Origin: Aphrocallistes beatrix
Taxonomy: Eukaryota; Porifera; Hexactinellida; Sceptrulophora; Aphrocallistidae
Assembly: GCA_963281255.1 (NCBI GenBank)
Contig: OY725494.1
Coordinates: 1,625,934-1,689,933 of the forward strand
DNA: 64,000 bases
Direction of reading: 5' to 3'
Shown: in pieces, positions 47,732 through 58,355 of the stretch
Layout: every line of letters starts with the position of its first letter
Numbering within the stretch: position 1 is the first letter of the stretch
Program-made: the position numbers and the translations under genes
Notes under the pieces: generated by a model
The model's input: the letters and a program-made list of their open reading frames with translations, nothing else
Databases searched by the model: none
Told to the model about the DNA's origin: nothing

Positions 47732-48719
47732 ATTATAATGAGGCAAGCAGAGTTTTTAAATCATGAAAACAAGCAAACATTTTCATTATTTCAACTCATT
47801 TTTGGATCACTTAGTCAGATATGGAACCATGTATATTCTTTTGTAAAAATTGAAATTTAAGTTGACTGAGTTTACATATTTTATGTCTAAATTGTCATTA
47901 ATATTACACTTTTTTTAGTTTTTACATCATATCAAATGAAATTTCGACAGTTCACGATCTTAATATGCCAAGGAGTATGTAAGTAACCTTTTCAGTAATC
48001 ATTAAATTCGAATACATCAATTTAGTGCGATAGGAATCTTATCATTTCCAATAGATATCTCAAACCACTTACAGTAGATAATGACATGTACATACTAGAT
48101 TACTTGCATTTATGAAACAGATAGATCTACTCGATTCTTGCAGTGGTAAACGGATGGATCTACTCGATTCTTGCAGTGTTGGAACAGACACTCATTGATC
48201 ATCGATATTTTATGTTTACTTCTATATTCTATTAATCAATCGATTGTAATCATGGAAAGACAAATTAATAAAGTATAACTTATTCATTAAATTGTTAAAT
48301 TAACTAATACGTACGACATTTTTAATATCCCGCCGTACCTCTTTTCGAAAGGGTGTGCCGCGCTTGGGGAGCATATACAGCAAAATTGTCAGAATTTTAA
48401 AATTGAAATTTAGGTTCGGAGAAGTGGCTGATAAATATTAGATCTAAATTTTAACATCAGCACATCAGAAATTAACAAGGTAAATAAAACCCATTTGGTA
48501 CTAAAATCGAGCTGGAAAACCTAAGAGAATATAATAATGAGGTTTTGCGAGCAAAATTGTGTTGCGATACATTGGTTTAAGAGTGATACCCATTACATCG
48601 CTAATACCATTTATACATATAGTAAACCTCAATGATGAGGTAGAGAGTAGGATCTTGATAAACTTTGCACATTATAGATTTGAAAAGAATATCCATACCA
48701 CTTCTAAGAATTAATTTAC
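47732..48719. other. Donor-proximal part of the intron
   Basis: No gene. Two direct copies of GATCTACTCGATTCTTGCAG at about 48125 and 48156; a GC-rich word CCGCCGTACC near 48331. Confidence 0.45.
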
Positions 48720-49601
48720 CTCAATTGTTGAATATACTTTCCTGAACGAAAGCCAATTGCATTTATCACTGTAAATATTATCTTGATAAACTTCATCTGC
48801 CAATAGCAAAATATCATTTACATGGCAAAATTTTAAAAGTTCCACTTGTTCATTAAATTTTAAACATTGACCAGTAGGATTGCCTGGGTTAATCACAACA
48901 ATTGCTCGAGGTATACAAGTCCCTTTACATTTCTCTAAAATCATAGAAATATCTTGTATATCTAAACCCCATTCTGAATTTTGATCAAGGTAATATGGAA
49001 TGGACTTAATCCCATAATAAGTTAGCGTAGCAGAGTAAAGAGGATATTGAGGGATAGGGATTAGAATACCAGCATTAACGTTGCCCTCATTCTTAGCGAG
49101 GCATGATATGATAACACTTATGATTTTACTAGCACCATCGCTAAGAAAAATATTATTAAAATCAACTTCACAATTATCTCGTGATTTTATAAAATTTGCA
49201 ACCTCTTTCCTAACTAGCTCAAAACCTAAAGAATGTGAATAACCACCAAAACTGGCAATAGAATTAAGAAATATTCGCGCACGTTCGATAACATCATTAG
49301 GAAATATCTGTTTGACATCAATATCTTCGATGAGATCTGGATAACAGCAAAGCGACAATAACTGACGACAGAAAGTAATAGGTTTTTGACCGAGATTCTG
49401 AGGATTACCAATGTTCAAAAAGATAATCTCATTAAAGGGCCAGGAATTATCGTGTTTAAGTTCGTTAGATATATCCAATGCACGATTAAGAATCGGTCCT
49501 CTGACAGCATACTCTAAATTTAAAACATTTGGATTGAATGAGGAAACGGAAAAGGGTTTTGGTTGATTTGTTGTGAGAATTGGAATAGAAGAGTTAGCCA
49601 T
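48720..49601 (-). CDS. GPT: Alanine aminotransferase, exon 1 (N-terminal 294 residues)
   Basis: ATG at 49601 starts MANSSIPILTTNQPKPFSVS; the family block NLEYAVRGPILNRALDI follows by residue 28, as in animal ALT, with no obvious mitochondrial presequence, so cytosolic location is likely. Substrate and cofactor blocks: PITFCRQLLSLCCYPDLI, SFGGYSHSLGFELVRKEV, LIPIPQYPLYSATL, INPGNPTGQ (PLP aspartate-aminotransferase fold) and LLLADEVYQDNIYS, whose Asp and Tyr contact PLP. Exon ends at GAG/GTAAAT in phase 0 and continues at 21575. All blocks intact. No promoter element could be assigned in the AT-rich DNA upstream. Confidence 0.95.
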
Positions 49602-50084
49602 AGAAAATTTAGCAAATAACTAAACTCAATCAAAGAAATAACTGAATTAGGGATTAGTGATGAACTATTTCCAATAAGAGAACAAGATAAATTTACAATT
49701 GACGGATTCTTAAGGATTTTATCGTATGCTAAATGGGGAAATTATAATGCATAAAATAAAACATCACTGCATAGATCAAATTAAGCTGATTAATCCAAAA
49801 TTTCGTACAATTTCACTGATAAATTATTTACTGCAAACAACAGTTGTCATTAATTAATTGTACAGGGCAGACCAGTGGTCCGGGTGTTTAGCTTTACCGG
49901 ACCACTTTTTAAAAGTGGCTCGGTTGGATCGTTTAAACAGGACGAATAATCAAAGGTGATTCCGATTTGTCCAGTTTTTACTGGAATACACTGGATCTTT
50001 AACAATGCAGGTGAACAGCAGAGGAGGGTATTGACTGAACATTTTTTGAATGAGCTGAATCGATCAATACATTTTGAAAAATTA
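49602..50084. other. 5' flank of the alanine aminotransferase gene
   Basis: About 480 bp of AT-rich DNA before the FB-C repeat. It presumably contains the promoter, but no TATA box or site was convincing. Confidence 0.4.
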
Positions 50085-50739
50085 GGCTGTTCAATTAAGG
50101 CTGGCCTTTCCTATGGGCATTTTGTTTTATATCAAAAATTTGACAGACCTTTTTTAATTTTAAATCATTTTTAGATCCCTAAATGGGTTCTAAACATTAA
50201 ATTCGATTTTTAGAATTTCAATGCTAATATTTCGCCACTTGAAGCCACTTGTACTACCTGTTGTCGACCAAAAAAGGACACATTTTTGAAGCGAAATGTC
50301 TCATATCCATAACTTCCTTGAACCATATCAGATCGTCATTTTAATGCTAAATTCGTGCTCAGCACTAAATTTCCAGCAATTTGATATATATATATTGGAC
50401 ACATTTGGAGAATTTTTTGGCTGCGGGTTCAGAGCAACGGCAGGGAATGTGAAAAAATTCTTGGCCGTTGCTAGGCACGGAAAACAAAAAATTCTCGAAT
50501 ATGGTCAATATATATATTAAATTGCAGGAAATTCAATGCGGGACACGAATTCAAAATGCAAATAATGATCTGACATGGTTCAATGAAGTTATCAATCTGG
50601 GATTCCGGCGGATGCTATCGAAATGTGGTGATTTTGGGGCGACCAGTCAAGTTTTTTGCACTTTTGATGGTGAAAAATTTTGATGAACCATATTTTGAAG
50701 CCAAGTACTGGTATAGGTTGTCGAATAAGGATATTTGCA
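50085..50739. repeat. FB-C foldback repeat, copy 1
   Basis: Arms fold around AGAGCAACGGCAGGGAATGTG at about 50440. Landmarks are TTTCGCCACTTGAAGCCAC, GTGCTCAGCACTAAATTTCC and TGGCCGTTGCTAGGCACGG. Related copies at 52336, 57314 and 61285. Followed directly by Hel-A. Confidence 0.65.
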
Positions 50740-51290
50740 TCCTTACTATTAAAACTCGATTAATGTTTGTGTGTGTATATACGAGTATATATATATATGT
50801 AACGAATTGATTGAAGAAACTGCCAGGCGCAGAAAGCTGATTTTTGGCATGTGAGAGTTTTTTGGCTATGGCTCCATGTAAGTTATGAGCTCAGACGAAA
50901 ATATCGACTCATCATGGAATTATGACGTCATTGTCACATTTTTAAAAGTTAAACAATACAGTTATTCGAGCATAACTCGGTCATTATATGAGATAGAAGG
51001 CTGAAATTTTAATAGAATCTGTATACTAACATACCTCACATATAATGCAACTATCATCAAAAAATGATGACTCATCACTTTGTTATAATGTCATCATTAC
51101 TCATCAAAATTTTAAAATTGATAAATTTGGTAATTTTTCGTGCGATATAGATTATAACAGTAGGACAGACGTATTTAGAGATGTTATCTACCTTATAATT
51201 AACCAATCTGACCTCAGGCGACCGTAGGGAGCCTCCGACGGATACAAAGTGTCCGCCAGCCGCACAGCGCAAGCAAGCGAAGCGTGCTTG
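50740..51290 (+). mobile_element. Hel-A Helitron with a paralogous empty site
   Basis: TCCTTACTATT at 50740, GCGTGCTTG at 51290. Left flank ATATTTGCA and right flank TGTTATTTAATATTCC are contiguous, as TTTGCA^TGTTATTTAAT, at 53201-53216, so this copy inserted between A and T without duplication. TGACGTCA is near 50922; TGACTCA near 51067. Confidence 0.93.
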
Positions 51291-52335
51291 TGTTATTTAA
51301 TATTCCAAAGCAGTTAAAACTGATGGAAATTGAGGGACATATATAAATATTTTCTAAATCCTTTTCTGAGACATTTTTTTCAGCATTTATAAAGGTTTTA
51401 ACATTTTGTAAATTCAACATAGGGACGAAAACGCAACGCTTTTTGATAGATCTCGAAGAGTAGAACAAAATGAAAAGACAGATTTTTGATAATACAAATA
51501 AAAAGAACATTATGAAAAAAATAGTGTCAAAATTACTAAAAAAAAATTAATCGGGTGTTTTGGTGTGAATTTTTAACATTTATCAAAATTTCAAAAATCT
51601 GTCTTTTCATTAGTTAGATCATCGATTTATGAATGAATTTGAAAAGTTTCTAAAGGATTGTAAGCATATTGTGTCCGATTTCATCCTTGTAAAATGACCA
51701 ATTTTTAAAAAAAAAAGTTTGTCTGTTGAAATTTTTTAATTATTAATGCAGTTTTGCAGATAACTGTGCCATTCATATCTGCACTGAAAAAATTTAATGA
51801 ATCGATTGAAAAGTCAAAAGTTAGCTATTATAGGAATGGCTAACCTTGAGGTTGGTGTTTCCCATGAGACACTAGCTTATTCTAAAAATGTTCCCAAATT
51901 GCTTTTTTTCCATTTTTAGAACCCCAGCACCAATATTTAAGGTTGGCCTTTCCTATAATAGCTAACTTTTAACTTTTTCAAACGATTCATTTAATTTTTT
52001 CAGTGCAGATTTGAATCGCAGAGTTATCTGCAAAACTGCATTAATAATTGAAATAATTAAAGAGAAAAAAAATTTTAAAAATTTTTTTGTCATTTTACAA
52101 ATAAGAAATCGGAAACAATATGCTTACAATCCATTAGAAACTTTTCAAATTCATTCATAAATCGATGATCTGACTAATGAACAGACAGATTGTTGAAATT
52201 TTGAAAATTGTTAAAAATTCACACCAAAACACCCGAGGAATTTTATTTTTAGTAATTTTTACACTATTTTTTTCTTAATTCTCTTTTTAATTGTATTATC
52301 AAAATTCTGTCTTTATTCTGTCTTTAGTCAAAATT
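51291..52335. repeat. FB-D foldback repeat, copy 1
   Basis: Arms 51291-51850 and 51940-52330 are inverted (TGGTGTGAATTTTTAACA against TGTTAAAAATTCACACCA), with centre near 51895. The left arm recurs at 53207-53766, part of the right arm at 55535-55800. Confidence 0.75.
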
Positions 52336-53206
52336 CTGCATTTTGTTTTTTATCAAAAATTTGCCAAAGGCATTTTTAATCATTTTTAGATCCCTAAAGG
52401 GGTTCTAAACATTAAATTCGATTTTTAGAATTTCAATGCTAATATTTCGCCACTTAGAGCCACTTGTACCACCTGGTCTCGCCCATAATAGGACACATTT
52501 TTGAACCGAAATGTCTCATATCCATAACTTCTTTTAACCATGTCAGTCATAGGCGTCGTAACCCACCCGGTTACCCTGCAATTGCCGGGCGGCCCAGAGT
52601 GAATGCCGGGTACTACCCGGTCTAATGCTCGGTACTACCCGGTAAATGACCGGTTACTACACAGTAAAAAGCTTAGTGCTATTATGTACTGGTAATTGGC
52701 TGTTACTAATTCCTCATGTAGATCAAGGGTTCACGGCCCATTTGGCTGACGGTAACGCTGGATCAGCTGAAGATACGGCCCGATTAACTGACTGAACGGC
52801 CCTGGATTATTGGGCAGTCTAAGGGTAGGAAATAAAGTTTACGACGCCTATGAAGTCAGTTCATCATTTTAATGCTAGATTCGTGCTCAGCACTAAATTT
52901 CCAGAAATTTGATATATATCGGACACATTTGGAGAATATTTTGGCTGGGGTTCCTAGCAACGACCAGGAATGTGAAAAAATTCCTGGCCGTTGCTATGAA
53001 CGGACATCCAAAAAATTCAAAATGATGATCAGACATGGTTCAAAGAAGTTATTGATCTGGAATCCCTGCGGAAACTATCGAATGTGGTTATTTTTGGGTG
53101 TCCAGTCATCAATGACCAGTTTTTCACAATTTTGATGGTGAAAAATTTGATATACCATATTTTGAAGTTAAGTACTGCTATAAGTTGTCGAATAAGGAAA
53201 TTTGCA
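52336..53206. repeat. FB-C foldback repeat, copy 2, with a MITE inside
   Basis: Same landmarks as 50085-50739, interrupted by the MITE at 52558-52852. Its right edge runs uninterrupted into FB-D at A53206^T53207, the empty version of the Hel-A site at 50740. Confidence 0.7.
52558..52852. mobile_element. hAT-type MITE (CATAGGCGTCG family), copy 2
   Basis: Nearly identical to 14554-14864. 8-bp flanks ATGTCAGT and AAGTCAGT match at 7 of 8. Such high similarity at two distant sites implies recent mobility. Confidence 0.9.
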
Positions 53207-53766
53207 TGTTATTTAATATTCCAAAGCAGTTAAAACTAATGGAAATTGAGGGACTTATATAAATATTTTTTAAATCTTATTTTCTGAGACTATTTTTTCA
53301 GCAATTATAAAGATGATAACTTTTTGTAAATTCAACATAGGGGTGAAAACCCAACGGTTTTTGATAGATTTCGAAGAGTATAACATAATAAATAGACAGA
53401 CTTTTGATATTAGGAATAAAAAGAGAATTATGAAAAAATAGTGTCAAAATTACTAAATAAAATTCCTCGGGTGTTTTGGTGTGAATTTTTAACAATTTTC
53501 AAAATTTCAAAAATCTGTCTGTTCATTAGTTAGATAATCGATTTATGAATGAATTTGAAAAGTTTCTAAAGGATTGTAAGCATATTGTGTCCGATTTCTT
53601 CCTTGTAAAATGACAAAATTTTTTAAAAATTTTTTTAATCTTTTGCAATATTTCAATTATTATTGCAGTTTTGCAGATAACTATGCGATTCAAATCTGCA
53701 TTGAAAAAATTTAATGAATCGGTTGAAAAATTCAAAAGTTAGCTATTATAGGAAAGGCCAACCTTA
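53207..53766. repeat. FB-D repeat, copy 2 (left arm only)
   Basis: Matches 51291-51850 and ends near the palindrome centre (GAAAGGCCAACCTTAA), where a Hel-A fragment begins. Confidence 0.7.
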
Positions 53767-53796
53767 AATTTTGATGCCTAATGATGACGTCATAAC

Positions 53797-54092
53797 CATA
53801 GGCGTCGGAATTGGGCCCGCCCGGCCCGAAGGCTCCGGGGTCGGCCCAATCGATTCCGAGGCCGCTACATTCACGGCATAAAACATAATACTGCATGATA
53901 CACGATTCTAGGACTTTGGGAATGTATCGGGTAAGCTTTTACCCAGCCAGGTAGGCCCTCCGGGCGTATCCGGCCCATAACCGACGATACCGGGTAGAAC
54001 CCGACATAGTCCGGGTAGGGCCGGGTAGAGCCGGGCAGCCCCTTAGGGCCGCCCGGCCCATGCCGGGTGGCCGGGTGGGTCCGACGCCTATG
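53797..54092. mobile_element. hAT-type MITE (CATAGGCGTCG ends, different interior)
   Basis: Ends CATAGGCGTCGGA / TCCGACGCCTATG. Flanks GTCATAAC and GTTATAAC match at 7 of 8. Very GC-rich interior (GCCCGGCCC, GCCGGGTAG) unlike the surrounding DNA. Confidence 0.88.
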
Positions 54093-54384
54093 GTTATAAC
54101 AGAGTGATGAGTTATCATTTTTTGATGATAGTGGGTGTCATAAGTGATATATATTAATATACACATTTTATTAAATTTCAGCCCTCTATTACTTAAAATG
54201 GCTGAAATTTATAATTGTAAAAAAGGTGACAATGACGTCATAATTCCACGATGAGTCGACATTTTCGTATGTGCTCAGAACTTAGTGGAGCCATATCCAA
54301 AAACTCGCACATGCAAAAATCAGTTTTCTGCGCTTGGCAGTTTCTTCAATCAATTCGTTACAGATATATAGTATATATATACTA

Positions 54385-54927
54385 CAGTAGGCCCTCGATT
54401 ATCCGAACCTCGATTATCCGACACCTCGATTATCCGAACAGTGTGTTCGAGTACCACTCATTTTATCAAAACTTTTCAATCGAATTTGTGAAAATAATGT
54501 GTCCGGATAACTGAAATAATGTGTTCGATAACTGAAATAATGTGTTCGGATAACTGAAATAATGTGTTCGGATAACTGAAATAATGTGTTCGGATAACTG
54601 AAATGAACTGTTCGGATAACTGAAATAATGTGTTCGGATAACTGAAATAATCGTTTCGCATAATTTAGGAACTACGAATATGGTTTAATAAATCAATTCC
54701 TTAAAAATGTATGTTCCAAAATTGTGCGTAGCATTGTCAATTTGTTTGGCTATACATGCGTGTAAGTAGTATTCAAATCATAATACGTTCTTTAATAACA
54801 TCTAAGTTGGTACATGTGCATTTAAGAGCGTAAAATACGCATTTCGCTTATCCGAACGATTTCACTTATCCGAACACCAATCTTTGAGTTAACAAACGGA
54901 GGTGTTCGGATAACCGAGGGTGTACTG
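54385..54927. mobile_element. pogo/Tigger-like MITE with internal 22-bp tandem repeat
   Basis: TA flanks CAGTAGGCCCTCGATTATCC and, inverted, CAGTACACCCTCGGTTATCC. The CAGTA...CTCG...TATCC end is typical of pogo-like elements. At about 54500-54650, GTTCGGATAACTGAAATAAT repeats seven or eight times, reusing the terminal GGATAA word. Confidence 0.85.
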
Positions 54928-55099
54928 TATATACGTACGTATATATACCCAAACATTAATCCAGTTTTAATAGTAAGGATATCTTTTCAGTTTTCAGTAA
55001 AATAACAATACTTTTAAGTTTCAGTTTTAGTTAGCAGCACTAATTTCTGGCCAGCAAAAATCCTATTTGAAAAATAAATCGTTGTTTGTAATACCTGTA

Positions 55100-55338
55100 C
55101 GAGGATCACTTGGAAAGTTTTGTGACTCGACTAGATTAATTGTTTGAATCTCAACAAATTGAGTGAAATTATTGCATAAAAATTCCAAATATACTGAATG
55201 TCTCAAGTATAAGGTTATAAAACTCAAAAACACGTGAATCGATCAGTATAAAAATTATTCTCTAATCTTCAGATATGTAGCATTCTACTATAACTCTAAT
55301 AATAATAGTGAGTAGCAAAACTTTCCTAATGACCCTAG
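55100..55338. mobile_element. 239-bp mariner-type MITE
   Basis: TA flanks. Ends CGAGGATCACTTGGAAAGTT and, inverted, CTAGGGTCATTAGGAAAGTT. Related by its ends to 43049-43613. Confidence 0.75.
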
Positions 55339-55534
55339 TAACAATACAAATTCTATGAAAAAGTGCTAAATGCTATTTCTGCCGTACTCCTTCCTCTAAC
55401 CAGCATTTAGATTGAGCATAATTGTACTAACCAAAATATTAGAAACAGAATTTTAAGCATAATAATCATATAAAATATAACAGGCGCAAATGAATTAATT
55501 AAGCAAAGATTTTCGACGGCGGTATCCTTAATTA

Positions 55535-55800
55535 TTGAAATAATACAAAAGATAATTTTTTAAAAAAAAGTTAGTCATTTTACATGGAAGAAATCGGACA
55601 CAATATGCTTCCAACTATTTAGAAAATTTTCAAATTCATTCATAAATGCGTGATCTAACAATTAAACAAAATGTTTTTTGAAAATTTGAAATTAGTAAAA
55701 AATCACACTAAAACACCCGAGAAATTCTTTTTTTCAGTAATTTTGAAACTGTTTTTTCATAATTCTCAATTATTCGTATTATCATAGATCTGTCTGTTCA
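55535..55800. repeat. FB-D fragment (right arm)
   Basis: GAAATCGGACACAATATGCTT and AAATTCATTCATAAAT match the FB-D right arm. Preceded at about 55515 by the Rep-F edge word GGTATCCTTAATTA. Confidence 0.6.
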
Positions 55801-55810
55801 TTTTGTTCTA

Positions 55811-56466
55811 CAGGGTGACCAATAAGTTCTGACCCATAATTTAAAACTTACCATTATGTAAGATATGCGAGTATTCACTAGTTTCTATTGGAATAAAGCG
55901 TGATTAGAGCATTCTATTATGATTCTGTTTCACTTTTACTGCATATTAGATTGAAATTTAAAAAATTTACCATGGATCGAGAAAGGGCAGCAATAATTGA
56001 ATTATTTTCTAATGGAAAAAGGCCAGGGGAGATTTTAAAAATGCTCCAGATTTGTAAATCAAGGAGGAAAATTGTTTATCGCACTATCCAACGTTACAAT
56101 AAGACTGGGGACATAAAAGATATGCCAAGAAGCGGTCAACCCAAGTCAGTAAGAACTCCAAGGCTGAAGAAAATTGTGATGGATAAAATACGGCGAAATC
56201 CTCAACAATCCATTCGGAAGATGGCCTCCGAGCTCAAGGTTTCACTTGGATCGATGCAAAACCTTGTGAGAAATGACTTGCACTTCCGATCTTTTAAAAG
56301 AAGGACAGTTCATTTCCTTTCAGAGAGAATTATAGAAAAGCGACTGACCAGAAGCAAGGGCCTGCTTTCCCGGCTCGCAACTCAACCTGTTGACCAGATC
56401 GTATTTTCTGACGAGAAATTATTCACCATAGAGGAAGCGACCAACAAGCAGAATGATCGTATAAAC
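55811..56466 (+). pseudogene. 5' half of a Tc1/mariner-superfamily element with truncated transposase
   Basis: TA then the terminus CAGGGTGACCAATAAGTTCT. ATG 55972 opens MDRERAAIIELFSNGKRPGE, two helix-turn-helix regions (KIVYRTIQRYNKTGDIKD; VSLGSMQNLVRN) and a GQPKSVRTPR box. The catalytic domain begins QIVFSDEKLFTIEEA (first Asp) and ends at KQNDRIN, 56465. After this the sequence belongs to another transposon on the opposite strand. The second and third catalytic residues and the 3' end are missing. Confidence 0.85.
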
Positions 56467-57311
56467 TGTTTTTCTATCCTCAAGCGCCACAGCTGCGACA
56501 AACCCACTGGATTTGAAAAAAATTGCTCACATTTGCTTCCCTACAGATTTCGCCCTTCGTACTTTTGTTGGAGGTGGAGCATCTTTTTCCACCCACTCCT
56601 TCGATTGTTGTTTTGTTTCCGGATCATAATGGTATATCCATGTTTCATCCCTTGTAAGAATATCTGAAACAGCCCTTGAAGTTCCATTATCAAATCTTTT
56701 GAGCATAATTTTGCAAAAGTCAACTCGGGCCGATTTTTGCTCTAAAGTAAAAAAATGGGGAATCCAGCAGGCATACAACTTTCGTAGACAAAGTTCTTTA
56801 TGTATAATGACATTAATAGTTCCCGATGAGAGGCCAGTTTCATGCTCTATCTGAGCGTATGTAACATGAGAATCCTGGATCACTAGTTCCAGTTCTTCAT
56901 CCACATTTTGTTCATTGTGAGAAACACTCGGTCTCCCTGCACGAGGAGCATCTTCTAGAAAAAAGTTCCCATGAGTAAATTCTCTGCACCATCGCTCAAC
57001 TATACTCAAAGAAGGAGCAACATTTGGGAAATGTTCCTGTAAAGTTTCATGGATCTCCTGCCTCGTCTTCTGCATTTTGAATAAAATCAAAATCATTGCA
57101 CGAAAATCACGTCTTGTGAAATCTGAGGATGATGTAAGCAAGTTAGAAGCCATGCAGACTAACATGTAAAATATTTCTGAAAGTATGAAAGATAAATGAA
57201 TTCAATTTTCAATGTACACTAACAGCCGCAAAATGAAACGAATTAGCAATAAATCTTTCTTCTAGATTAATGGTTTCATAGCAAACGTCAAAACTTTTCG
57301 AGTGCCTTACG
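56467..57311 (-). pseudogene. 5' half of a mariner element with truncated transposase
   Basis: Terminus CGTAAGGCACTCGAAAAGTT (complement) next to TA at 57312. ATG 57165 begins MLVCMASNLLTSSSDF; the helix-turn-helix includes SIVERWCREFTHGNFF; ILTRDETWIYHYDPET holds the first Asp. One TGA (56529-56527) interrupts, then AIFFKSSGFVAAVALEDRKT continues to the junction near 56467. The part with the second and third Asp is missing. It meets the plus-strand transposase tail to tail. Confidence 0.88.
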
Positions 57312-57313
57312 TA

Positions 57314-57697
57314 TCGTCCATATTTGGAGAATTTTTGGTTGTCTGTGCCTAGAAACCATCATGAATTTTTCACATTCCTGGCCGTTGCTAGGAAACCGCA
57401 GCCAAAAGTTCTGCAAATGTGTTCAATATATATATCAAATTGCTGAAAATTTCAATTACAATGATGATCTGACCAGCTTGAAAGAAGTTATAAATATGAG
57501 ACATTTCGCTTCAAAAATGTGTCCTTTTCGGGCGACACCAGGTGCTCTAAGTGGCTCTAAGTGGCGAAATATTGGCATTGAAATTTTGAAAAGCGAAATT
57601 AATGTTTAGAACCCCTTTAGGATTCTAAAAATGACTAAAAATGACTTTTGACAAATTTTTGATAAAAACAAAATGCCCATAGGAAGGCCAACCTTAC
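57314..57697. repeat. FB-C fragment, copy 3
   Basis: TTCCTGGCCGTTGCTAGG and TAAGTGGCGAAATATTGGCATT match FB-C on one arm; ends CATAGGAAGGCCAACCTTA. Confidence 0.65.
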
Positions 57698-57769
57698 CGT
57701 AACCCGAAAAAGTTTTGATTTCACTGTATTACTGAGTGGTCTTTCATCTATTCGTACTAATTAAAGGGT

Positions 57770-58330
57770 AGCTATTTTGATTTTTAAGATTTTAAAGTTT
57801 AGAGCTACTGAAAATTGAAAATAATGCGTTTTTAACACATTAATCTGTTGGCTTTAACTTATTTGATTTTTAAAAAATTATACGGACCTCAAACATTGTT
57901 TTAACCTCTTCAGAGATTATATAATGCAATAATTTAGAAGAAAGATCATTAAAAACGATTCAAAACAAGATCCATTATAGAATTCCTATCAATATTACTC
58001 TTGGAAAGGCAGGTTTAATATCAGAAATCCACCGATAATTGCATTAGAAATAAAATTCGGATCATTTGAAAAAAAAACGTGTTCAGATTCGACCATTTCT
58101 TCGTAAGTTATTACAATTTATGGGTAAAGTTTGGGAAAATGTAACTTTCTAGGCCCCGAAATACACCGATGTCATATCTAAAAAACTATTGAAGATATAA
58201 TATTGAGTAATATCTTTAATGAAAGTATATATATGATAATAGATGGGTTCCTCAAACATTCCTTTTTTAAAAACCCAATTTTCTTGACTTATCATTGACT
58301 TTATTGTAATATAAACTCTATGGAGACACA
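57770..58330. repeat. Rep-F repeat, copy 2
   Basis: Parallels 3960-4520 base by base with much divergence (AGAGATTATATAA; AAATAAAATTC; GACTTATCATTGA). Abuts the pogo-type pseudogene. Confidence 0.6.
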
Positions 58331-58355
58331 TTTTTTCTCCGGTTAAATTCCCATC

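Larger units (their letters stand above)
21576..48719 (-). other. 27,144-bp intron of the alanine aminotransferase gene
   Basis: Donor GAG/GTAAAT at 48719-48718 and acceptor TTTTTAG at 21577-21576, both phase 0. The protein alignment across the join is continuous (FRKVYSTIE then IDFPGLQIISFHSLSKG), so no missing exon is needed. Nearly all recognisable content is transposable elements on both strands, listed separately. Confidence 0.9.
53767..54979 (-). mobile_element. Hel-A Helitron copy with two nested MITEs
   Basis: Pieces 53767-53796, 54101-54384 and 54928-54979 form one minus-strand Hel-A: 5' TCCTTACTATTAAAACTGG at 54979, 3' end truncated. Holds the MITEs at 53797-54092 and 54385-54927. 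Confidence 0.8.

Noticed and set aside
20967-49601. Two independent aminotransferase genes
   Set aside because: The halves do not overlap, both splice sites are phase 0, and the joined protein has the family length and order.
54476-54661. 61-codon repetitive ORF
   Set aside because: Translation of the 22-bp tandem repeat in a MITE.
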